Source: Cyrtodaria siliqua (Eukaryota; Mollusca; Bivalvia; Adapedonta; Hiatellidae). From it: 64,000 bases of DNA. Every line of letters starts with the position of its first letter. The first letter of the stretch is position 1. The translations under genes and the position numbers were made by a program. This document shows, one piece after another, positions 55,301 through 64,000 of the stretch. The notes under the pieces were generated by a model. The model was not told the DNA's origin, did not search any database, and saw only the letters and a program-made list of their open reading frames with translations. The stretch lies in contig JAWPHD010000126.1 in assembly GCA_037043455.1 (NCBI GenBank), forward strand, positions 186,001-250,000, read 5' to 3'.

Positions 55301-55673
55301 TTATGATCTAAAAAGTCAGTTTCATTTTAATGATAATAAAAAGGTTATTGGCAAGATGGAAGATGAAACTTGTGGAATACCCATTGTTGAATTTGTTGGG
55401 TTGCGGAGTAAACTATATTCGTATGTGCTAGATAATGAGGTTAGTGCAAAGAAATGTAAGGGTGTTAAAAAGTGTGTTGTTAAAAAACAGATAGCACATG
55501 ACGATAACAAAAAGATTTTGTTTACGGCAACAGAAGCTCACCATGAGATGAAAGTTATTAGATCACAAAAGCATAACATAAGCAGCTATGCAATAAATAA
55601 AAAAAGTTTATCAGCTTATGATGATAAACGGTACATACTAGATAACGGACAAGATACGTTAGCATACAAGTAA
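52335..55673 (+). pseudogene. Protein-primed family B DNA polymerase (pPolB), decayed
   Basis: Replicates the element by protein priming in intact relatives; ~1,100 residues. Seen in order: N-terminal FKVNVVSNDPLRQLQKTQSS; WFCKTCLQCFKLERVLEKHK zinc finger; ExoI VIYADFEAVTE; HNH-like VRDHCHITGKYRGSAHDICN; ExoII FHNLRGYDSHF; ExoIII YHDLYLKTDVLLLTDVFENF; motif A YLDTNNLYGWAM; motif B region KLMNNSVFGKTMENLRK; motif [11 protein letters not shown]. Frame changes near 52,557, 53,800, 54,575, 54,910 and 54,965. Stops: TAA 52598-52600, TAG 54612-54614, TAA 55091-55093. Start at 52335 follows ATATTATATAATG. Confidence 0.92.
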
Positions 55674-55788
55674 AACATACCATGATAGAGTAAGATAGAT
55701 GTTAATTGTAATAGTTGAGTAGCATTCAAGGATATTAAACATATTAAATAAGGGGTTTAAAAATAATTATATATAGTATTATTATATA

Positions 55789-56121
55789 ATGGAACAAGAA
55801 AGATTAGAAAAGGTTTGCAGAAAACTTAACCATTTAAAAGATAAATATAGAAGTGAATTGATGAGAGGTAAGCAACTCCAAGTAGAATATGAAGTAGTTC
55901 GTGATGATTTTATGGACACCAAAAAGAGCAAAGTCAATAAGCGAAAAAGATTGCTGGTTGAAATGGATAATTATGAACGTGAGCTGGTCGGAAACAGAGA
56001 AGAGCTTCTTGAACTGAAATACAAAATAGCAAAGTGTAGGAAAATAAAATACTCCAAGGTAAAAAATGATATGCAGAGCGATGATGAAGACTACTGCCCG
56101 GTTCCGTCTGACTTTGCTTAA
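55789..56121 (+). CDS. Coiled-coil protein whose 3' end lies in the right TIR
   Basis: 110 residues, almost wholly helical and charged (EKVCRKLNHLKDKYRSELMR; NRKRLL-like basic centre), ending DDEDYCPVPSDFA. Bases from 56008 on belong to the TIR, so the left TIR carries a copy of its last ~35 codons (- strand, 39801-39906) without the rest. ATG follows GTATTATTATATAATGG. Function unknown. Confidence 0.6.
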   Translation: MEQERLEKVCRKLNHLKDKYRSELMRGKQLQVEYEVVRDDFMDTKKSKVNKRKRLLVEMDNYERELVGNREELLELKYKIAKCRKIKYSKVKNDMQSDDEDYCPVPSDFA

Positions 56122-56420
56122 CGAGTTGCAAATGTTATTAAAAAACTTCGCCGAAAATAGATTCGCCGAAAGTAGACATAAAATAAAATTGCGCTCTCCT
56201 AAAATAAAATTGCGCTCTCCTAAAATGGCAAACCGGATTGATTACTAGTATAGATAGTGGGGGTATCAGCGGGGTTTTCCATCGCGGGGTGCTTGAGAAA
56301 ACTATTGAAATATGTTGGTGTTGACTTAGGCGTGACTTACATTTAGATCTTGGTGTGTAAATGAGAGTTACGCCTGAGTCTCCACTGGCATATTTCATTA
56401 GTTTTTCTCGTTCCCCGCGA
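56008..56420. repeat. Right terminal inverted repeat of the Polinton
   Basis: Reverse complement of 39499-39906 with few differences, starting CTTGAACTGAAATACAAAAT and ending CTCGTTCCCCGCGA. The following TATTAACAATGTGG is host pearl-core sequence, as in copies near 58,020 and 58,195. Confidence 0.92.
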
Positions 56421-59400
56421 TATTAACAATGTGGTAAATTTTGGTAAAGATAGGTTGAAAAATGAAGCCCCTATCGTCTTAACGAGGCAAAATATAGCAA
56501 TATAGCATTTTTAACTAAATCAAGGGCCATAACTCCGCTGTTACTTGACCGATCTGGCTGGTTTTCGAACTCATCCGAGCTTTCATTGATATTAACAACC
56601 TGTTAAAGTTTGGTAAAGATTGGATGAAAAATGAAGGCCCTATCGTCTTAACGAGACAAAAGTTAACAACGGACGACGGACGACGGACGGACGAGGACGG
56701 ACGACGGACAACTCGGCATCCCATAAGCTCTGCTGGCTTTCGGCCAGTAGAACTAAAAATATAAAAAATAAAAATATATCTATTAAAACAAGAGGCCCAA
56801 GAGGGCCTGTGGACGCTCTACTGGCTAACACGGCTCTTAACATCAATGAAGCGATTGACTGCCATTTACGTTTTTCTTGAAAGTTTCGGGCAAAAAACAG
56901 CTTTTTAACTAAATCAAGGGCCATAACTAAAGAATCTGGTAAAGTTTGGTAAAGATCAGATGAAAAATGAAGGCCCCACCGTATTAACGAGGCAAAATAT
57001 AGCATTTTTAACTAAATCAAGAGCCGTAACTCCTCTGTTACTGGTCCGACTAGTCCAACATAGAGCTAAAAAAAAAAAAAAAAAAAATAAAAAAAAAAAA
57101 AAAAAAAAAATCAATAAAAAAATAAAAAAAATAAAAAAAAAATATAAAAAAAAAATATGAAAAAAAATAAAAAAATGAAATAAATAAATAAATAAAAAAA
57201 ACAATAATATAAAAAAAGAAAGTCATAAAATCTGCTAAAGTTTGGCAAAGATCGGATGAAAAATGAAGGCCCTATCGTCTTAACCGAGGCAAAATATAGC
57301 ATTTTGAACTAAATCAAGGGCCATAACTCCGCTGTTACTAGTCCGATATGAATGGTTTTAGAACTTGTCCGAACTTTCATTGATATTAACAACTGGATAA
57401 AGTTTGGTAAAGATCGGATGAACAATGAAGACCCTATCGTCTTAACGAGGGAAAATATATTTTAACTAAATCAAGGGCCATAACTCCGCTGTTACTGGTC
57501 CGATATGGCTGGTTTTCGAACTTGTTCGAGCTTTCAACGACATTAACAATCTGATAAAATTTGGTAAAGATCGGATGAACAATGAAGCCCCTATCGTCTT
57601 AATGAGACAAAATATAGCATTTTTAACTAAACCAAGGGCCATAACTCCATTGTTACTAGTCCGATATGGCTGGTTTTCGAAACTGTCGGAGCTTTCATTG
57701 ATATTAACAATCTGATAAAGTTTGGTAAAGATCGGATGAACAATGAAGCCCCTATCGTCTTAACGAGGCAAAATATAGCATTTTTAACTAAATCAAGGGC
57801 CATAACACCGCTGTTACTGGTCCGATATAGCTGTTTTTCAAAATTGTTCGAGCTTTCAACAACATTAACAATCTGATAAAGATTGGTAAAGATCGGATGA
57901 ACAATGAAGCCTCTATCGTCTTAGCGAGGCAAAATATAGCATTTTTAACTAAATCAAGGGCCATAACTCCGCTGTTACTAGTCCGATATGGCTGGTTTTC
58001 GAACTTGTCTGAGCTTTTATTGATATTAACAATGTGGTAAAGTTTGGTAAAGATAGGATGAAAAAAGAAGGCCCTATCGTCTTAACGAGGCAAAATATAA
58101 CAATATAGCATTTTTAACTAAATCAAGGACCATAACTCTGCTGTTACTGGTCCGATATGGCTGGTTTTCGAACTTGTCCGAGCTTTCATTGATATTAACA
58201 ATGTGGTAAAGTTTGGTAAAGATAGGATGAAAAATGAAGGCCCTATCGTCTTAACGAGGCAAAATATAGCAATAAAGCATTTTTAACTAAATCAAGGGCC
58301 ATAACTCCGCTGTTACTTGTCCGATCTGGCTTGTTTTCGAACTCGTCCGAGCTTTCATTGATATTAACAACCTGTTAAAGTTTGGTAAAGATCGGATTAA
58401 AAATGAAGGCCCTATCGTCTTAACGAGACAAAAGTTAACGCCGACGACGGACGAAGGACGGACGACGGACAACTCGGCATCCCATAAGCTCTTCTGGCCT
58501 TCGGCCAGTAGAGCTAAAAAAAATATATATAAATATATACTAATAATAAAACAAGAGGCCCAAGAGGGCCATAACTAAAGAGTCTGGGTTAGTTTGGTAA
58601 AGATCAGATGAAAAATGAAGGCCCTACCGTATTAACGAGGCAAAACATACCATTTTGAACTAAATCAAATGCCATAACTCCTCTGTTACTGGTCCGACTG
58701 GTCCAACATGTCCGACTGGTCCAACATAGAGCTAAAAAAACACAAAAAAACTAATAACTGAAGAAAAAAAAATTGAAAAAAATAAAAAATTGAAAAAATA
58801 AAAATTTGAAAAAAATGAAAACTAAAAACTAATAATAATATAAAAAAGGAAAGTCATAAAATCTGGTAAAGTTTAGCAAAGATCAGATGCAAAATAAAAG
58901 CCCTATCGTATGACGAGGTAATTATTTATTTTTTTTAACAAAATCACTTGACTGAGCTTTCATTGACATTAACAATCTCATAAAATTTGGTAAAGATCGC
59001 ATGAAAAATGAAGGCCCTATCATCTTATCGAGGCAAAATATAGCATTTTGAACTAAATCACGGGCCATAACTCCGCTGTTACTGGTCCGATATGAATGGT
59101 TTTCGAACTTGTTCGATCTTTCATTGATATTAACAATCTGATAAAGTTTGGTAAAGATCGGATGAACAATGAAGCCCCTATCGTCTTAACGAGGCAAAAT
59201 ATAGCATTTTTAACTAAATGAATGGCCATAACTCAGCTGTTACTGGTCCGATCTGGCTGTTTTTCGAACTTGTTCGAGCCTTCAACGACATTAACAATCT
59301 GATAAAGTTTTGTAAATATCGGATGAACAATGAAGCCCCTATCGTCTTAACGAGGCAAAATATAGCATTTTTAACTAAATCAAGGGCCATAACTCCGCTG

Positions 59401-61620
59401 TTACTGGTCCGATACGGCTGGTTTTTGAATTTGTTCGAACTTTCAACGACATTAACTGTCTGATAAAGTTTGGTAAAGATCGAATGAACAATGAAGCCCC
59501 TATCGTCTTAACGAGGCAAAATATAGCATTTTTAACTAATTCAAGGGCCATAACTCCGCTGTTACAAGTCCGATATGGCTGGTTTTCGAAATTGTCCGAG
59601 CTTTCATTGATATTAACAATGTGGTAAAGTTTGGTAAAGATAGGATCAACAACAGGTCAATGACCTTGAAGCTCTACTGATAGATTTTTGATAGCTAGGT
59701 TAACATTCCTGTGAAGTTTCATGAAAATCCATCAAGTAGTTTCATAGGGGGGAGTCGCTACAAGTTTTCATTATATAACTCTATGTAAACAAAGATGGCC
59801 GCTGGTGGCCATGTTTAATGTCAAATCAAAATAATTTTTGACAAGGATCAACATCATGTCATACTGATCATTTAAGAAAAAGTCAGCCATGGCGGCCATT
59901 TTGTATTTCCTGCCGACCTGAAATTTTGCTAGGTCCAATTAGACATCAAGAGCAGCATTCCTGTCAAGTTTCATGAAAATCCGTCGAGTAGTTACAGAGG
60001 AGTAGTCGTTACAAGTTTTTACTAGATAACTCCATGTAAACAAAGATGACCGCTGACAGCCATGTTTAACATCAAATCAAAGCGATTTTCGACAAGGACC
60101 AACATCATGACATGCTGATCATTTTAGAAAAAGTCCCATATCAATATCTCTTATAGTTTTGAAGAAGTAGTCGCTACAAACTTCTTTTTTTGAAAATCTA
60201 TTTTTAGCCGCGGCGGCCATCTTGAATTTCCGGCCGACCAAGTAGTTTCAGAGGAGTAGTCGCTACAAGTTTTCATTATATAACTCTATGTAAACAAAGA
60301 TGGCCGTTGGCGGCTATGTTTAACGTCAAATCAAAATAATTTTTGACAAGGATCAACATCATGTCATACTGATCATTTTAGGAAAAGACGCATATCAATA
60401 TCACTTATAGTTTTCAAGAAGTAGTCGCTACCAATATGTATTTTGAAAATTTATTTTTAGCCGTGGCGGCCATCTTGAATTTCCGGCCGACCTGAAATTT
60501 TGCTAGGATCATTTAGACCTCAAGAGCAACATTCCTGTGAAGTTTCATGGAAATCTGTCAAGTAGTTTCAGAGGAGTAGTCGCTACAAGTTTTTACTAAA
60601 TAACTCTATGTAAATAAAGATGGCCGCTCAGCCATGTTTAACGATTTTCGACAAGGACCAACATCATGTCATGCTGATCATTTTAGAAAAAGTCCCATAT
60701 CAATATCACTTAGAGTTTTCAAGAAGTAGTCGCTACAAACTTTTTTTTTTTTAAAATCTATTTTTAGATTTGGTGGCCATCTTGGATTTCACATCAATAT
60801 GAATTTTTGCTAGGATCAACTAGACTTCATGGGCAAAATTTCTGTAAAGTTTCATGAAAATCCATTCAGTAGTTTCATAGGACTAGTCGCTACAAAAAAA
60901 AAGTTTACGGATGGACAGACGGACAGACGGACGGACGGACAGAAGGACGACGGACGCCGCACCACGGCATAAGCTCTGCTGATCTCTGATCAGAAGAGCT
61001 AAAAATGAAGGCCCTATCATCTTAATGAGGCAAAATATAGCAATTTAGAATTTTTAACTAAATCAAGGACCGCAACTCCGCTATTACTGGTCCAATCTGG
61101 CTGTTTTTCAAACTTGTCTGAGCTTTCATTGATACTAACAATGTGGTAAATTTGGTAAAGATAGGATGAAAAATGAAGGCCCTGTCGTCTTAACGAGGCA
61201 AAATATAGCAATATAGCATTTTTAACTAAATCAAGGGCCATAACTCTGCTGTTACTGGTCCGATCTGGGTGGTTTTCGAACTTATCCGAGCTTTCATTGA
61301 TATTAACAACCTGTTAAAGTTTGGTAAAGATCGGATGAAAAATGAAGGCCCTATCGTCTTAACGAGACAAAAGTTAACGACGGACGACGGACGACGGACG
61401 ACGGACAACTCGGCATCCCATAAGCTCTGCTGGCCTTTGGCCAGTAGAGCTAAAAAAAGAAAAGGCAAAACATCTGGTAAAGTTTGGTAAAGATCAGATG
61501 AAAAATGAAAGCCCTATCGTATTAACGAGGCAAAATATAGCATTTTTAACTAAATCAAGGGTCATACTCTGCTGTTATTGACAGCCATTGGCCAGTAGTG
61601 TTAAAAAATCATCAGCTCCA
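56421..61620 (+). mobile_element. Cluster of pearl/Helitron-like elements with ~160-bp tandem cores
   Basis: Core unit ~160 bp: GGGCCATAACTCCGCTGTTA, GAGCTTTCATTGATATTAAC, AAAGTTTGGTAAAGATCGGA, CCCTATCGTCTTAACGAGGC. Element starts AACAAGAGGCCCAAGAGGGC at 56,787 and 58,550. Ends with a GACGGACGACGG tract, CATAAGCTCTGCTGGCC, hairpin and GAGCTAA near 56,755, 58,515 and 61,450. 59,650-60,997 is an insertion of the dimeric family found at 50.4 kb. A-rich spacers lie at 57,070-57,215 and 58,735-58,850. Frames here are repeat by-products. Confidence 0.85.
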
Positions 61621-61804
61621 AAAAGTAGGTCAAGGTCATAGATGAAATCCCGGCATCAAAAAAAAAAGATGCACTACCGAAGACACAACTATGTCAAAAT
61701 AGAATATGTTTTCTTCCAAAGATTAAGCTATAAATTAGGTTTAAAACATCTAGTGCATAATTCTAGTTCAGGAGAAAATGATGTAAATGTAACAATTAAA
61801 GTTA

Positions 61805-63300
61805 TCTGCCCTTTGCTTGGATAGTGAAGGTCACATCCACATTTGCTTTGTCAATGTACCGCTCAAGATACAACTATAAGCAAAGTTTGAAAGGTCTTAG
61901 TGCATACAGTTTGTGAAAAAGTGACCTAAACGCCAAAGTTAAAGGTAAAAATTATAAGGTTATCTGCCCTTGCTTGGAGGGTCAAGGTCACTTCCACATT
62001 TGCTTTGTCACTTTGCCATGTACCACTCAAGATACAACTATAAGCAAAGTTTTAAAGGTCTAGTACATACAGTTTGTGAAAAAGTGACCTAAACGCAAAA
62101 GTTGAACCTAAATATTATTAAGTTATCTGCCCTTTGCTTGCAGGGTCAAGGTCACTTCCACATTTGCTTCATCACGTTGCCATGTACCACCCAAGATACA
62201 ACTATAACCAAAGTTTGAAAGGTCTAGTGCATACAGTTTGTGAAAAAGTGACCTAAACGCAAAAGTTGAAGGTAAAAATTATAAGGTTATCTGCCCTTGC
62301 TTGGAGGGTCAAGGTCACTTTCACATTTGCTTTGTCACGTTGCGATGTACCACTCAAGATACAACTATAAGCAAAGCTTTAAAGGTCTAGTGCATACAGT
62401 TTGTGAAAAAGCGACCTAAACGCAAAAGTTGAACCTAAAAATTATTAAGTTATCTGCCCTTTGCTTGCAGGGTCAAGGTCACTTCCACATTTGCTTTGTC
62501 ACATTGCCATGTACCACCCAAGATACAACTATAAGCAAAGCTTTAAAGGTCTAATGCATACAGTTTGTGAAAAAGTGACCTAAACGCAAAAGTTGAACCT
62601 AAAGATTATTAAGTTATCTGCCCTTTGCTTGCAGGGTCAAGGTCACTTCCACATTTGCTTTGTCACGTTGCCATGTACCACCCAAGATACAACTATAAGC
62701 AAAGTTTGAAAGGTCTAGTGCATACAGTTTGTGAAAAAGTGACCTAAACGCAAAAGTTGAAGGTAAAAATTATAAGGTTATCTGCCCTTGCTTGGAGGGT
62801 CAAGGTCACTTCCACATTTGCTTTGTCACGTTGCGATGTACCACTCAAGATACAACTATAAGCAAAGCTTTAAAGGTCTAGTGCATACAGTTTGTGAAAA
62901 AGTGACCTAAACGCAAAAGTTGAACCTAAAAATGATTAAGTTATCTGCCCTTTGCTTGCAGGGTCAAGGTCACTTCCACATTTGCTTTGTCACGTTGCCA
63001 TGTACTATCCAAGATACAACTATAAGCAAAGTTTGAAAGGTCTAGTGCATACAGTTTGTGAAAAAGTGACCTAAACGCAAAAGTTGAACCTAAAAATTAA
63101 TAAGTTATCTGCCCTTTTCTTGGAGGGTCAAGGTCACTTCCACATTTGTTTTGTCACGTTGCAATGTACCACTCAAGGTACAACTATAAGCAAAGTTTGA
63201 AAGGTCTTAGTGCATACAGTTTGTGAAAAAATTACCTAAACGCAAAACTTGAATGTTGACGCCGCCGCCACCGCAGCCGGAAAAGCAACACCTATGTCTC
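61805..63300 (+). repeat. ~164-bp tandem array, about nine copies
   Basis: Units of GTTATCTGCCCTTTGCTTGC, GGGTCAAGGTCACTTCCACA, TTTGCTTTGTCACGTTGCCA, AAGATACAACTATAAGCAAA, AAAGTGACCTAAACGCAAAA. It ends in GCCGCCGCCACCGCAGCCGG, then a hairpin-forming stretch with a GTCTC/GAGAC stem around CTTCGAAAAG at 63,297-63,326, so it is probably the core of another nonautonomous element. Confidence 0.88.
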
Positions 63301-63339
63301 TTTTTTTCTTCGAAAAGGCGAGACAAAAATCAAATCCTA

Positions 63340-63612
63340 ATCGTTATATATGACGGTCGTGTTTTTGTGATGGAGGCAGACCACCTGCTTTTCCTGGGTA
63401 GAACCACAGGCATCCCGCACAGAGCTAGGATAGTAAAAGATGGACTTCAGAGTGATTAAAATATTTTAATCATTTCACTCAATCACTCGAAGTCTTTTAA
63501 TCACTCGAAGTCCATCTTTTACTGGTGCCGGATGCCTGTGGACCAGTACTGTACACCTCCCGCCATCCGTAAGAATCGACACTTCTTCACTTACAAGTCG
63601 AGCTCCGATTCG
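63340..63612. mobile_element. Two SINE fragments in head-to-head inverted arrangement
   Basis: TGGAGGCAGACCACC ... TTTTCCTGGGTAGAACCAC is the + copy. GCCATCCGTAAGAATCGACA and ACTTACAAGTCGAGCTCC is the - copy. Between them CCACAGGCATCC and AGATGGACTTC are mirrored by GGATGCCTGTGG and GAAGTCCATCT, giving a ~130-bp inverted repeat centred near 63,465. Confidence 0.7.
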
Positions 63613-63829
63613 GAAGACAGAGTGAGGGGGGCGAAAGAAAGGATCAGAAAAGTGGACAAAAAAATCACTGCCTCGGGGTAGCTACATGCCTGTATAATCA
63701 CGCGCTAATACGCATGCGCACGCAGACAATCGAAGCTACCAAACTCCCCGCAGTGGTTACTTCCCCTTTCTGTTACAGTAATTAGTCGCTACAATATCTA
63801 TGGAAAGCCATAGCTGTCTTTGCATGAGT

Positions 63830-64000
63830 TACTTCTTTATATGCTGCACAACCGTCCTTATAAGCTGTGCATACTTCAGTCTTTATATTATGTGCAAACT
63901 TGTTTATATAATGTGCAATCTTCCTTATATGATGTGCTAACTTCTTTATATGATGTGCAAACATATAAAGAAGTTTCCACAGCATATAAAGAAGGTTGCA
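63830..64000. repeat. ~18-20-bp tandem repeat running off the window
   Basis: Diverged units of TTCTTTATATGATGTGCAAAC. The last copies switch orientation (CATATAAAGAAG), so the array may continue or fold back beyond the edge. Confidence 0.7.

Larger units (their letters stand above)
39457..56420. mobile_element. Polinton/Maverick (adintovirus-like) element, decayed
   Basis: A ~17-kb element with long terminal inverted repeats, retrovirus-type integrase, protein-primed family B DNA polymerase, adenovirus-type protease, FtsK/HerA packaging ATPase, hexon-like and penton-like capsid proteins, a PLA2-like virion protein and a fibre-like protein. This gene set defines virion-encoding Polintons and adintoviruses. 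At least 13 in-frame stops and about a dozen frameshifts break most enzymes, so this copy cannot be autonomous. TATTA at 39456-39460 and 56421-56425 may be a target duplication. A pearl-like repeat has inserted at 50.4-51.67 kb. Confidence 0.95.

Noticed and set aside
56956..57302. Phe-rich 'membrane protein' frames
   Set aside because: Translation of the A-rich spacer inside a pearl-like element.

Overview
The window looks like nuclear DNA of a bivalve mollusc. It is AT-rich, has long introns, and is packed with tRNA-derived SINEs, TTAA-flanked MITEs and 'pearl'-type elements with ~160-bp tandem cores, which are typical of bivalve genomes. No species can be named from the sequence alone.

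Host genes. (1) On the + strand at 9.3-19.7 kb is a complete PDCD10 (CCM3) gene. Six coding exons join in phase to a 214-residue protein, close to the length of human PDCD10. A possible 5' untranslated exon lies at 3.2 kb. Two of its splice boundaries, the exon 2 donor and the exon 6 acceptor, have been tandemly multiplied, giving a row of decoy splice sites at each. (2) On the - strand at 34.4-38.3 kb is a two-exon TRIM-like gene with two B-boxes and a coiled coil but no RING.

Virus-like element. 39.46-56.42 kb is a decayed Polinton/Maverick (adintovirus-like) element with ~410-bp terminal inverted repeats. The - strand carries integrase, a zinc-ribbon/phospholipase A2-like protein, adenovirus-type protease, minor capsid or core protein, hexon-like major capsid protein, a small basic protein, penton-like minor capsid protein, a fibre-like protein and the packaging ATPase. 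The + strand carries a histone-H1-like tailed protein, a conserved unknown protein, a membrane protein, coiled-coil proteins and protein-primed DNA polymerase B. A zinc-ribbon protein is on the - strand at 49.5 kb. The ATPase, penton, H1-like and PLA2 frames are open. Integrase, polymerase, protease, major capsid and fibre are broken by stops and frameshifts. Three further points stand out: the terminal repeat contains a ~220-bp imperfect palindrome resembling a hairpin telomere; several gene junctions share one compact stop/AT-motif/start signal; and a pearl-like repeat has split one gene.

Repeats. 0.27-1.39 kb is a 41-bp minisatellite open in all three + frames. 30,855-31,564 is a ~710-bp near-perfect palindromic foldback element flanked by a 6-bp target duplication. 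28.4-29.4 kb and 56.4-61.6 kb hold pearl-like arrays ending in a hairpin plus CTAA. 61.8-63.25 kb is an array of ~164-bp units. The remaining stretches hold SINE or MITE pieces, or nothing I can recognise.
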